Source: CAYUUP01 sp964447925 (GTDB lineage: Bacteria > Bacillota > Clostridia > Oscillospirales > Oscillospiraceae). Taken from it: a stretch of DNA of 11,637 bases. The notes beneath the pieces were generated by a model that did not search any database, had not been told where the DNA came from, and worked only from the letters and a program-made list of their open reading frames with translations. The stretch is taken from NCBI GenBank assembly GCA_964447925.1, contig CAYUUP010000052.1:1-11637 (forward strand), written 5' to 3'. Position numbers and translations under genes: made by a program. Of this stretch, positions 1 through 6,606 are shown piece after piece. Position 1 is the first letter of the stretch; every line of letters begins with the position of its first letter.

Positions 1-1423
1 CTTTCAGCTCCCGCATCTCGGCGGTGAGGATGAGCATTTCCAACAGGTTATCAATGCCCTCTCCTGTCTTAGCGGAGATGGGACAGACAATGGTGTCACC
101 GCCCCACTCCTCCGGCACAAGGCTGTATTCCGTCAGCTGCTGCATGATGCGGTCGGGGTTGGCCCCCGGCTTGTCGATTTTATTGATGGCTACGATAATG
201 GGAATCTCCGCCGCTTTGGCGTGGTTGATGGCCTCAATGGTCTGGGGCATGATTCCATCATCGGCAGCCACCACCAGAATGGCGATGTCCGTCACCATGG
301 CGCCTCTGGCCCGCATAGCTGTAAAGGCCTCGTGACCGGGGGTGTCCAGAAATGTCACCAGATTGTCCCCCACCTTCACCTGGTAGGCGCCGATGTGCTG
401 GGTGATGCCGCCGGCCTCGCCAGATGCCACATGAGTGGAGCGGACATAGTCCAACAGGGATGTCTTGCCGTGGTCAACGTGGCCCATGACTACCACCACG
501 GGAGAGCGGGGAACCAACTCCTCCGCTCTGTCCTCGGTGTCATCAATGAGCCGCTCCTCAATGGTGACAACGACCTCCTTTTCCACCTCGCAGCCCAGTT
601 CCATAGCCACCAGGCTGGCAGTCTCGAAGTCCACCGTCTGGGAGAGGGAGGCCATGACGCCCATCATAAGCAGCTGCTTAACCACCTCTGCCCCGGACTT
701 CTTCATCCGCAGGGCCAACTCACCCACGGCAATCTCATCGGGGATCTGCACTTTGACGGGAGCCACCTTGATGGGCCGGCGGGGCGTATTGGCCTTCTTC
801 TGCTGCCGGGCCAGCTCCTCCTGGCGGCGGCGGGGACTCTGCTGCCGCTGCTGCCGGGCCTTCCGGCCGGCAGCGCCCCGGTTCCGGTCGCGATCCTGTT
901 CCATGCTCCGGGCTTTCTGCGGCGCCAATTCCTCCAGCCGCTGGTCATAGCGGCCCAGGTTGATGTCGGCGGATTTGCGGGTGTCCACCACCTTCTTCTG
1001 GGGTACCCGGCTCACCGGCTTGGCCTGCTGGGTCTTAGACGCACTTTGGGCGGGTTTTTCCCCGGCAGGCTTTTCGGCGGTGGGCCTTTCGACGGCGGGC
1101 TTTTCGGCGGTGGGCCTTTCGACAGCCCTGACGGGCTCTTCCTTTTGGCCGTTCTGGGCCGGTTTGTCCTCCTTGGCAGGCTCCGCCTTTTGGGGCGCAG
1201 ATGTCTCCGGCTTTGCCGTCTCGTCAAAAATCTCCTCCAGGCTCCCAATCTGATTCTTCTGGGTCAGGTACTCAAAGATGATAGATAGCTCAGCGTCGGT
1301 GAGTACCTGCATATGGTTTTTGGGAGGGGTGGCGTACTTCGTCAGGATCTCCGCAATCTCCTTGGAGGAGCGGCCCAGATCCTTCGCCACCTCATGCACT
1401 CTGTACTTAACTTCAATACTCAA
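1..1423 (-). CDS. infB: Translation initiation factor IF-2 (5' part, runs off left edge)
   Basis: This gene encodes the GTPase that delivers initiator tRNA to the 30S subunit and promotes subunit joining in the cytoplasm; 474 complete codons are visible. An N-terminal IF2_N domain (about residues 1-55, starting MSIEVKYRVHEVAKDLG) is followed by a Pro/Lys/Glu/Gln-rich low-complexity linker. A second IF2_N-like region (about 215-305) precedes the G domain: G1 GHVDHGKT (314-321), G2 region AGGITQHIGAY, G3 DTPGHEAF, G4 NKIDK, G5 SAKTGEGI (about 449). Domains II-IV lie beyond the window. The start is TTG at 1423-1421: AGGAGGTG lies 7 nt upstream and an in-frame TGA sits two codons before it, so no longer start exists in this frame. 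It is the last visible gene of the rimP operon, 111 bp after ylxQ. The linker contains a 10-residue tandem repeat. Confidence 0.97.
   Translation of the reverse strand, partial: MSIEVKYRVHEVAKDLGRSSKEIAEILTKYATPPKNHMQVLTDAELSIIFEYLTQKNQIGSLEEIFDETAKPETSAPQKAEPAKEDKPAQNGQKEEPVRAVERPTAEKPAVERPTAEKPAGEKPAQSASKTQQAKPVSRVPQKKVVDTRKSADINLGRYDQRLEELAPQKARSMEQDRDRNRGAAGRKARQQRQQSPRRRQEELARQQKKANTPRRPIKVAPVKVQIPDEIAVGELALRMKKSGAEVVKQLLMMGVMASLSQTVDFETASLVAMELGCEVEKEVVVTIEERLIDDTEDRAEELVPRSPVVVVMGHVDHGKTSLLDYVRSTHVASGEAGGITQHIGAYQVKVGDNLVTFLDTPGHEAFTAMRARGAMVTDIAILVVAADDGIMPQTIEAINHAKAAEIPIIVAINKIDKPGANPDRIMQQLTEYSLVPEEWGGDTIVCPISAKTGEGIDNLLEMLILTAEMRELK
1068..1123. repeat. Tandem 26-bp repeat (period 30) inside the infB linker
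   Basis: Positions 1068-1093 and 1098-1123 are identical over 26 bp, giving a period of 30 bp. The unit keeps the infB frame and encodes two copies of a VERPTAEKPA-like decapeptide in the disordered linker between the IF2 N-terminal domain and the core. It probably arose by slippage or unequal recombination and is tolerated because the linker is unstructured. Confidence 0.9.
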
Positions 1424-1534
1424 AATTCAGCACCTCCTGTAATGAATGGACTGCGTTCAGGTTGCGCCAAAGGGACAGCCGGGAGAGATCCTTCCAGGTT
1501 CTCCCTCTGGCACAAGCTGCCGCTGCTGCTCTGC

Positions 1535-1954
1535 TCATGTGAATCTTCCCCGGTTCTTCTTGGGACCGAGCGTCCGAGTCTCCTTCTGACGGCGACAGCG
1601 TTTCTTCGCCCTGGCCGTCAGTTCCTTTGCCAAGGCATCGTACCGCCCGGGGAATTCCTTCGCCAGCCTATCTGCAATCGCGGCGGCCAGTCCGATATCA
1701 GTGACGGCAGCCAGGGTACAGAACTTACGTCCCACCGCCTGTCCCAGCTCCGCCTTGGTATAGGCCAGCTCCGCCAGGGGGAGCTTTTCCCCCGCCAGAT
1801 GCCGCGTCTGGCGGGCGGCGCTCTCTCCGGCATCCACAGCCAACAGCAGGAGCCGCGCCCGGTGCAGACTGGCGGCGGCGCTCACCTGCTCCTCGCCCAG
1901 AACGGCATTTCCGCCCCGGAGCGCCAGCCCCAGAAGGCTCAGGCTGCTGCTCAT
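1535..1954 (-). CDS. ylxQ: L7Ae/YbxF-family RNA-binding protein (YlxQ)
   Basis: This is a 139-aa member of the ribosomal L7Ae/L30e/S12e/Gadd45 family, which binds kink-turn RNA; homologues sit between ylxR and infB in many Firmicutes. The core (about residues 1-100) has the expected alternating pattern, with LSLLGLALRGGNAVLGEEQV near the N-terminus and ARLLLLAVDAGESAARQT in the middle. The last 35 or so residues form a strongly basic tail (TARAKKRCRRQ ... KKNRGRF), longer than in compact 100-aa homologues. The ATG at 1954 overlaps the ylxR stop by 4 bp (ATGA) and has only a weak GGAG upstream, which points to translational coupling. The exact cellular role is not established for the family; a ribosome-associated or K-turn-binding role is inferred. 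Confidence 0.9.
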   Translation of the reverse strand: MSSSLSLLGLALRGGNAVLGEEQVSAAASLHRARLLLLAVDAGESAARQTRHLAGEKLPLAELAYTKAELGQAVGRKFCTLAAVTDIGLAAAIADRLAKEFPGRYDALAKELTARAKKRCRRQKETRTLGPKKNRGRFT

Positions 1955-2229
1955 GTCTCCGCCCCGCCGCTGGCGGCTATCTGGCTTTCCAGCTCTGCCC
2001 AGACTGCATCAGGCAGGGGGGCAGAAAAGGCCCGTTCCAATCCGCGGGACTTCCTTGCCCGCTTCAGGCAGTCTGCCCGGGGGCAGAGATAGGCCCCCCG
2101 ACCGGACTTTTTGCCCCGGAAGTCCAGAGAAACCTCCCCCTCCGGGGAGCGAACAACCCGGATCAGCTCCCGCTTGGGCCGCATCTCCCGGCAGCCTACA
2201 CACTGCCGCATGGGAATTTTCTTCTGCAT
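1951..2229 (-). CDS. ylxR: YlxR family (DUF448) nucleic-acid-binding protein
   Basis: This small 92-aa basic protein has the DUF448/YlxR signature: MRQCVGCREMRPKRELIRVV near the N-terminus and GRGAYLCPRADC in the middle, including the four cysteines of the family. The Bacillus subtilis homologue has been reported as a modulator of RNase P (RnpM); the same role here is inference by homology. The ATG at 2229 is preceded by GAGGTGG overlapping the nusA stop codon, and the gap to nusA is 9 bp. The stop overlaps the ylxQ start by 4 bp. Both contacts show that the three genes are one translational unit. Confidence 0.95.
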   Translation of the reverse strand: MQKKIPMRQCVGCREMRPKRELIRVVRSPEGEVSLDFRGKKSGRGAYLCPRADCLKRARKSRGLERAFSAPLPDAVWAELESQIAASGGAET

Positions 2230-2238
2230 GACGCCACC

Positions 2239-3495
2239 TCAGTCCGCCAGCAGGCCGTCATCCTCCGCCGTCTCCGCAGGGGATGTCTCCTCCAGCTGCT
2301 CCTCCGGGGCTGCACCCTCATCCAGGATCTCCTCAGCAGAATCCTCATCCGCCAGCAGGTCATCCTCGCTATAGGGAAGGAGGGGGTCTGCGGCGTCCGC
2401 CGTCACCGACTTGATGTCGATCTTATAGCCAGTGAGCCGGGCAGCCAGCCGGGCGTTCTGCCCCTCCTTGCCGATGGCCAGGGAAAGCTGGTCATCGGGA
2501 ACCACCGCGCGGCAGGCCTTTTGGTCACCGGGCAGGGTGTCCACCCGAACCACATCGGCAGGAGCCAGGGCTGCAGCAATAAAGATGGCGGGGTCTTCGC
2601 TGTACCGCATGATGTCCACCTTCTCGCCATGGAGGGCCTGAACCACGGTGTTTACCCGGGCGCCCCGGGTACCCACGCAGGCGCCTATGGGGTCGATGTT
2701 GGGGTCGCTGCTCCACACGGCCATCTTGGTGCGGCTGCCCGCCTCCCGGGCCAGGGACTTGATTTCCACCGTGCCATCAAACAACTCTGGCACCTCCAGT
2801 TCAAAGAGCCGGCGCACCAGGCCGTAGTTGGTACGGCTGACCATAATCTGGGTGCCCCGGGTACCCTGACGCACCTCGCTGATATAGACCTGTACCAGAT
2901 CGCCCTCCCGATAAGTCTCGCCGGGTACCTGATCCGCAGTGGGCATCAGGCCATCGGCCACCTCGCCGCCAGACATCAGCTTGATATGCAAGGTGCCATT
3001 CCGGGGGTCAATCCGGGAAACGGTGCCGGACATCAGCTCTTGGGCATGATCTTTAAACTGATCATAGACACGGGTTCGCTCCGCCTCGCGGATGCCTTGA
3101 ACAATGACCTGCCGCGCAGTCTGGGCAGCGATCCGGCTAAAACTCTTGACCTTCAGGTCAGAGGACACCACATCCCCCACCTGCACCTGGGGCAGGGATT
3201 TCCGGGCCTCCTCCAGGGAGATCTCCGTGTCGGGGTTATCCACCTCCTCCACCACCTCCCGGCGGAGGATCATTCGCACCTGGTTTTTCTCCTGGTCGGC
3301 AATGACGGCGATATTGTCCCCCACCCGCTCATGATCCCGTTTATAGACAGCGATCATGGCCTGGGTGATGCGCTCCAGCATATAATCCCTGCTGATACCC
3401 CGCTGCCGTTCCAGTTCCTCCAGCGCCGCGAAGAACTCCCGGGCTTCCTCCTCCGGGGTCAGGGGTACATTCTTGTTTTTACTCCTTTTTGCCAT
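2239..3495 (-). CDS. nusA: Transcription termination/antitermination factor NusA
   Basis: NusA binds RNA polymerase and nascent RNA, controlling pausing, intrinsic termination and antitermination. The 418-aa product has the full domain set: NusA N-terminal domain (about 20-150), S1 domain (about 153-220, GTVSRIDPRNGTLHIKL), KH1 (about 240-300, GACVGTRGARV at 271-281) and KH2 (about 305-365, IGKEGQNARLA at 341-351). Compared with the typical Bacillus protein it carries about 19 extra charged residues at the N-terminus and an acidic tail (about 374-418). The ATG at 3495 is the only in-frame ATG before residue 39; AGAGGAG lies 13 nt upstream, which is long, and a TGGAG lies closer. It sits 25 bp after rimP and 9 bp before ylxR. 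The leader hairpin upstream of rimP could allow NusA autoregulation, but this is not shown. Confidence 0.97.
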   Translation of the reverse strand: MAKRSKNKNVPLTPEEEAREFFAALEELERQRGISRDYMLERITQAMIAVYKRDHERVGDNIAVIADQEKNQVRMILRREVVEEVDNPDTEISLEEARKSLPQVQVGDVVSSDLKVKSFSRIAAQTARQVIVQGIREAERTRVYDQFKDHAQELMSGTVSRIDPRNGTLHIKLMSGGEVADGLMPTADQVPGETYREGDLVQVYISEVRQGTRGTQIMVSRTNYGLVRRLFELEVPELFDGTVEIKSLAREAGSRTKMAVWSSDPNIDPIGACVGTRGARVNTVVQALHGEKVDIMRYSEDPAIFIAAALAPADVVRVDTLPGDQKACRAVVPDDQLSLAIGKEGQNARLAARLTGYKIDIKSVTADAADPLLPYSEDDLLADEDSAEEILDEGAAPEEQLEETSPAETAEDDGLLAD

Positions 3496-3520
3496 GGCTC
3501 CAGTCCCACTCCTCTGATAG

Positions 3521-3976
3521 TCAAAAGTCCATATGCAGCCGCACCAGGGCTACGTCCCGATTTGGGAAGGTCAACTCTGTGCCCCCGGTTCTGATCACGG
3601 TTTCTTCCGCAGTCCGGGCAATCAGCTCCCCAGTATACTCCTTTGCCCCGTCTCTGGGGCGATAGAGCCGCACGTCCACCTGGCTGCCCAGGAAAGCAGC
3701 GAAATGCGCCGCCTTCTTCAGCGGGCGGCCCGCTCCTGCAGAGGACACCTCCAGGATGTAGCTGCCCTCGATGGGATCCAGCGCATCCAGCTTGTCGCTG
3801 AGAGGACGGCTGACAGCCTCGCACTGGTCGATATTTACGCCCCCGGGGCAGTCGATATAGATCCGGAGATACCAGCTGCCCGCCTCCCGGACGTATTCTA
3901 CGTCCCACAGAGAGCAGCCAACCGCCTCTGCCAGGGGAGCGGCCAGCTCAGACACCACTTCCGTTACCTTCCGCAT
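3521..3976 (-). CDS. rimP: Ribosome maturation factor RimP
   Basis: RimP assists late 30S ribosomal subunit assembly. The 151-aa product has the usual family length and both parts of the fold: the N-terminal alpha/beta domain (MRKVTEVVSELAAPLAEAVG, then LWDVEYVREAGSWYLRIYID and the PGGVNIDQCEAVSR segment) and the SH3-like C-terminal domain (FLGSQVDVRLYRP through NRDVALVRLHMDF). The ATG at 3976 has GAAGGAGG 6 nt upstream. The in-frame ATG 12 codons earlier would add residues absent from the family and place the ribosome binding site inside the gene. It is the first gene of the rimP-nusA-ylxR-ylxQ-infB operon, preceded by a leader of about 80 nt with a terminator-like hairpin and a good promoter. 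Confidence 0.96.
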   Translation of the reverse strand: MRKVTEVVSELAAPLAEAVGCSLWDVEYVREAGSWYLRIYIDCPGGVNIDQCEAVSRPLSDKLDALDPIEGSYILEVSSAGAGRPLKKAAHFAAFLGSQVDVRLYRPRDGAKEYTGELIARTAEETVIRTGGTELTFPNRDVALVRLHMDF

Positions 3977-4000
3977 GGAAGTCCTCCTTCCCGTAAAGAA

Positions 4001-4022
4001 AGAGCGGGGCAAGCCCCACTCT
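4001..4022 (-). terminator. Terminator-like hairpin in the rimP operon leader (possible attenuator)
   Basis: Read on the minus strand, AGAGUGGGGC and GCCCCGCUCU form a stem of about 9-10 bp with one G-U pair, closing on a CUUG tetraloop. It is followed by UUUCUUUA. It lies between the predicted start site (about 4057) and the rimP ribosome binding site, so complete termination here would silence the whole operon. Partial termination, or control through NusA-sensitive pausing, is therefore the likely use. The U-run is interrupted, so strength is uncertain. Confidence 0.65.
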
Positions 4023-4063
4023 CAACCAACTGCTTCATACTACTACGCAACATATATATAGAT

Positions 4064-4092
4064 AGTATAACACAGCCGACCCCTATGTGCAA
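4064..4092 (-). promoter_or_regulatory. Sigma-A promoter of the rimP-nusA-infB operon
   Basis: On the minus strand, TTGCAC (4092-4087) and TATACT (4069-4064) are separated by 17 bp, and TGT directly precedes the -10 (extended -10). A/T tracts at about 4096-4115, immediately upstream of the -35, resemble an UP element. The predicted start is near 4057, giving a leader of about 80 nt. Confidence 0.8.
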
Positions 4093-4272
4093 GGCTTTTT
4101 TCAAAATTTCTCCCCTTTTGTTTCCGGTTATCTGCGCGGCAGTTCCATAATTCCATATCAAAGCCGGGACTCGCTTTTAATCCGTTCGTATTCTTTTATA
4201 CCGTACCGTCTCACAGGCCCTGACCTCTCCAAAAAATGTTTGCAGGGTCTTTTCAGGATAGGCCCATCAGTA
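4093..4272. other. Intergenic region between divergent promoters
   Basis: This stretch, part of the 443-bp gap between rimP and the first flavoenzyme, is AT-richer than the surrounding genes. I see no convincing gene, tRNA, strong hairpin or repeat in it. An open frame at 4087-4314 on the plus strand has no ribosome binding site and no recognisable family. The left end is probably the UP element of the rimP promoter. Confidence 0.6.
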
Positions 4273-4301
4273 TTGACATTCGACTGCTTCAATGATAAAC
4301 T
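4273..4301 (+). promoter_or_regulatory. Sigma-A promoter of the first flavoenzyme gene
   Basis: A perfect TTGACA (4273-4278) lies 17 bp from TAAACT (4296-4301), which is preceded by TGA (extended -10). The predicted start is near 4308. This gives a 5' leader of about 110 nt before the ATG at 4420, most of it taken up by a stem-loop. Confidence 0.8.
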
Positions 4302-4316
4302 ATATTATGTCTAAAC

Positions 4317-4376
4317 TTGTTCGGCCACTCCGCCCTGTTCTATCCGGGACAGCGGAGACAGGCCGGGACAAATTGT
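4317..4376 (+). promoter_or_regulatory. Structured 5' leader: two-tier stem-loop plus small palindrome
   Basis: The outer arms TTGTTCGGCC (4317-4326) and GGCCGGGACAA (4361-4371) pair over about 10 bp with one bulge. The inner arms CTCCG...CTGT (4328-4338) and ACAGCGGAG (4349-4357) pair around the loop 4339-4348. A separate inverted repeat ACAA-a-TTGT covers 4368-4376. The element starts about 10 nt after the predicted transcription start. It could stabilise the mRNA, act as a regulatory RNA, or contain an operator; it matches no riboswitch class I can recall. Confidence 0.6.
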
Positions 4377-4419
4377 AAAATTTCACACCATATTTTTGAC
4401 GGAAGGAGTAATGGCAATT

Positions 4420-6417
4420 ATGAAAAGCGCTTATCCGCATCTGCTGCAGCCCATCAAAATTGGGAAGTTTATCCTGAAAAACCGGATGCAGTCCTCCAAC
4501 TCCCTGCCCCACTTTTCCCAGGGTCCGGAAAAATACCCCGCTGACCCTACCATCAACAACTTTCTGACCCGCGCCCGCACCGGCGCCGCCTTCATCACCC
4601 TGGCCGCCTTTGAGGACTCCCCCGATGCGCCCGCGTTTCCGGACTTCCTGGATATGTCCCACTTCCCCGACTTCGATCTGCGGGATCCCCAGTGCCAGAA
4701 CTACATGACTGAGCTGGTGGAAGCTATGCACTCCGTGGGCAGCATTGTCAGCGGCTCTCTTTTCTCTGCCAACAAGAAGTTCCGCTATGAGGACGAAAAC
4801 GGGAACGTAGAATACATTGATGCCAACGCCCCCATCGTGGATCAGAGCATGGGCGCCACTGCCATGGCCATCCAGGCCACTGGCGATGAGGTTTCCAAAG
4901 AAGATCTCATCAAGATCACAAAGAGCTATGGCCAGCGTACCGCTGTCTATAAGCGGCTGGGCTTTGATGCTGTCACGATACATATGAGTTACCGCGCCCA
5001 GATTCCTGGCCAGCTTCTCTCCCCCCTGTCCAACCTCCGCACGGATGAATTTGGCCCGGACAGCCTGGAGAATCGCACTCGCTTCGCCGTTATGATGCTC
5101 CAGGAGGTGCGCAAAGCTGCGGGCAATGATATGCTCATCGAGATCCAGTTCTCTGCTGAGGAACCGGAGGGCGGCTATGACATTGAGGAGGGCATCCAGC
5201 TACTGAAGTTCCTGGAGCCCTATGTGGACATCGTCCAGGTGCGCTCCGCCGAGGGTGACCCCAACCACCCCATCCCCTTTGAGCTGAATCACACCCCCTT
5301 CCTGGAACTGGCAGCCCGCATTAAGGCCGAGGGCATGGATTTTGTAGTCAGCAACGTGGGCGGCTATTTTGACCCCGCCGAGGCTGATCAGGCCATCGCC
5401 GACGGCAAAGTGGACATGGTGGCCATGGCCCGGGCCTGGATCTCCAACCCCGATTATGGTGACCTGGTGTATGAAGGCCGGGCGGATGACATTGTTCCCT
5501 GTCTGCGCTGCAACAAATGCCATGGACGGGGCAAGCATGACGTCTTCTATACCACCTGCTCCGTCAACCCCAGGTTTGGTTTTGAAGCGGTGGATCGCTA
5601 TCTGGTCACTCCAGTAAAGGAAAAGAAGCGGGTCGCTGTCATCGGCGGCGGACCCGGCGGCATGCGCACCGCTCTCTACCTGGCCGACCGCGGACACGAG
5701 GTCACCCTATTTGAGGCCACCGGCCAGCTGGGCGGTGCCATTGTTCACGCCGACTATGTGCCCTTCAAGTGGACGCTGAAGAATTATAAGGACTATCTCA
5801 TCCGTCAAATTGGCAAGCGGAGCAGCATCGAGGTGAAGCTCAACACCCGCGCTACCCCGGAGATCGTCGGTGAGGGCTATGATGCCGTGGTGGCCGCTGT
5901 GGGCGCCCAACCCATCATCCCCCGCATCCCCGGCGCCGATGGCGAAAATGTCACCATCGCTACCGAGGCCATAATCCACTCCGAGAAGATCGGCAAGAAT
6001 GTTGTTGTCATCGGCGGCGGTGAGGTCGGTGTAGAAACCGGCATGTTCCTGGCCCAGAACGGTCGGGAGGTCACCGTCATCGAGATGCGGGACGAGCTAG
6101 CTGCCGACACCACCGCCATCCACTACCGCTCCATGTTCCAGGCGGCCTGGGAGTCCATCCCCTCCTTCCATTTCGTGCTGAACGCCACTGCCAAGGAGAT
6201 CACCGCCAGCCATGTGATCTACACCGATCCGGACGGCGTGGATCACAGCATTCCTGCCGATTCCGTGGTGCTGTCTGTAGGTATGCGATCCAAATCCGAC
6301 GAGGCCCTGTCCTTCTATGGCGTCTCCCCTCATTTCTACATGGTGGGTGACTGCAAAAAGCCGGGTACTATCCAGACAACCAACCGTACCGCTTACGGCG
6401 CGGCCATGAGCATTTAA
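4420..6417 (+). CDS. OYE-family flavo-iron-sulfur oxidoreductase (2,4-dienoyl-CoA reductase-like), copy 1
   Basis: This is a predicted cytoplasmic NAD(P)H-dependent ene-reductase-type enzyme of 665 aa. The first 350 or so residues form the FMN-binding OYE barrel (LLQPIKIGKFILKNR at the start; LSPLSNLRTDEFG...ENRTRF in the middle). A 4Fe-4S motif uses C361, C364, C367 and C380. Two Rossmann folds follow: VAVIGGGPGG (about 405-414, FAD) and VVVIGGGEVG (about 528-537, NAD(P)H). The domain order matches 2,4-dienoyl-CoA reductase, trimethylamine dehydrogenase and the bile-acid enzymes BaiCD/BaiH. The classic HGY active-site motif is missing (HMSYR at 188-192), and the flavin-contacting Arg appears to be Gln243. 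The ATG at 4420 aligns exactly with the paralogue's N-terminus and lies 11 nt after GGAAGGAG; the ATG at 4411 is only 2 nt from it. The substrate cannot be told from sequence. Confidence 0.93.
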   Translation: MKSAYPHLLQPIKIGKFILKNRMQSSNSLPHFSQGPEKYPADPTINNFLTRARTGAAFITLAAFEDSPDAPAFPDFLDMSHFPDFDLRDPQCQNYMTELVEAMHSVGSIVSGSLFSANKKFRYEDENGNVEYIDANAPIVDQSMGATAMAIQATGDEVSKEDLIKITKSYGQRTAVYKRLGFDAVTIHMSYRAQIPGQLLSPLSNLRTDEFGPDSLENRTRFAVMMLQEVRKAAGNDMLIEIQFSAEEPEGGYDIEEGIQLLKFLEPYVDIVQVRSAEGDPNHPIPFELNHTPFLELAARIKAEGMDFVVSNVGGYFDPAEADQAIADGKVDMVAMARAWISNPDYGDLVYEGRADDIVPCLRCNKCHGRGKHDVFYTTCSVNPRFGFEAVDRYLVTPVKEKKRVAVIGGGPGGMRTALYLADRGHEVTLFEATGQLGGAIVHADYVPFKWTLKNYKDYLIRQIGKRSSIEVKLNTRATPEIVGEGYDAVVAAVGAQPIIPRIPGADGENVTIATEAIIHSEKIGKNVVVIGGGEVGVETGMFLAQNGREVTVIEMRDELAADTTAIHYRSMFQAAWESIPSFHFVLNATAKEITASHVIYTDPDGVDHSIPADSVVLSVGMRSKSDEALSFYGVSPHFYMVGDCKKPGTIQTTNRTAYGAAMSI

Positions 6418-6429
6418 AACAGCATATCC

Positions 6430-6492
6430 TTGACAGGCGAAAGCTGTGCGGGCTGAAATCAGCTAGCCCCGGAGAGTCTGTTGACCTGTGAA
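6430..6492 (+). promoter_or_regulatory. Possible folded RNA element upstream of the intergenic terminator
   Basis: ACAGG (6433-6437) can pair with CCUGU (6485-6489), closing a region with smaller stems (GCUGA-aa-UCAGC; GGGCU with AGCCC). GCCCCGG (6466-6472) is complementary to CCGGGGC (6496-6502), which overlaps the 5' arm of the following terminator hairpin. This is the arrangement expected of an antiterminator. No known riboswitch consensus was recognised. Chance pairing in GC-rich sequence is possible. Confidence 0.4.
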
Positions 6493-6497
6493 CCACC

Positions 6498-6521
6498 GGG
6501 GCAGCGCAAATGCGCTGCCCC
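6498..6521 (+). terminator. Strong hairpin between the two flavoenzyme genes
   Basis: GGGGCAGCGC (6498-6507) and GCGCTGCCCC (6512-6521) form a perfect 10-bp stem with an AAAT loop, followed by TTCCCTGTT. The stem is strong but the T-run is weak. It lies 81 nt after the stop of copy 1 and 86 nt before the start of copy 2. It can end the first transcript or reduce read-through into the second gene. Confidence 0.7.
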
Positions 6522-6606
6522 TTCCCTGTTAAGCCAAAAAGAAGGACGGGCATTCTAAATCTTTCCTGAATGTCCCATGTGCGTTTTTAAGGAGGACCGC
6601 CCAATC

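Noticed and set aside
221..1288. 355-codon open frame on the plus strand
   Set aside because: It is antisense to infB, whose GTPase motifs are unmistakable. Its His/Leu/Gly-rich translation is typical of the complement of a GC-rich gene.
1413..1538. 41-codon open frame on the minus strand between ylxQ and infB, its ATG overlapping the ylxQ stop region
   Set aside because: There is no clear ribosome binding site, it overlaps the infB start in another frame, and it resembles no known small protein.
3977..4012. Earlier in-frame ATG (4012) for rimP
   Set aside because: It would put the GAAGGAGG site inside the gene and add 12 residues not found in RimP.
4087..4314. 75-codon open frame on the plus strand upstream of the first flavoenzyme
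   Set aside because: No ribosome binding site or family resemblance is seen, and it crosses both predicted promoters.
4396..4419. Earlier starts TTG 4396 and ATG 4411 for the first flavoenzyme
   Set aside because: TTG 4396 lies before the ribosome binding site and ATG 4411 is only 2 nt from it. The ATG at 4420 aligns exactly with the paralogue's first residue.
6430..6458. TTGACA at 6430 as a promoter for the second flavoenzyme
   Set aside because: No hexamer resembling TATAAT lies 16-18 bp downstream, and the strong hairpin at 6498-6521 would follow at once.
6577..6606. Upstream ATG 6577 for the second flavoenzyme
   Set aside because: The AAGGAGG site lies downstream of it, and the extra ten residues do not match the paralogue.
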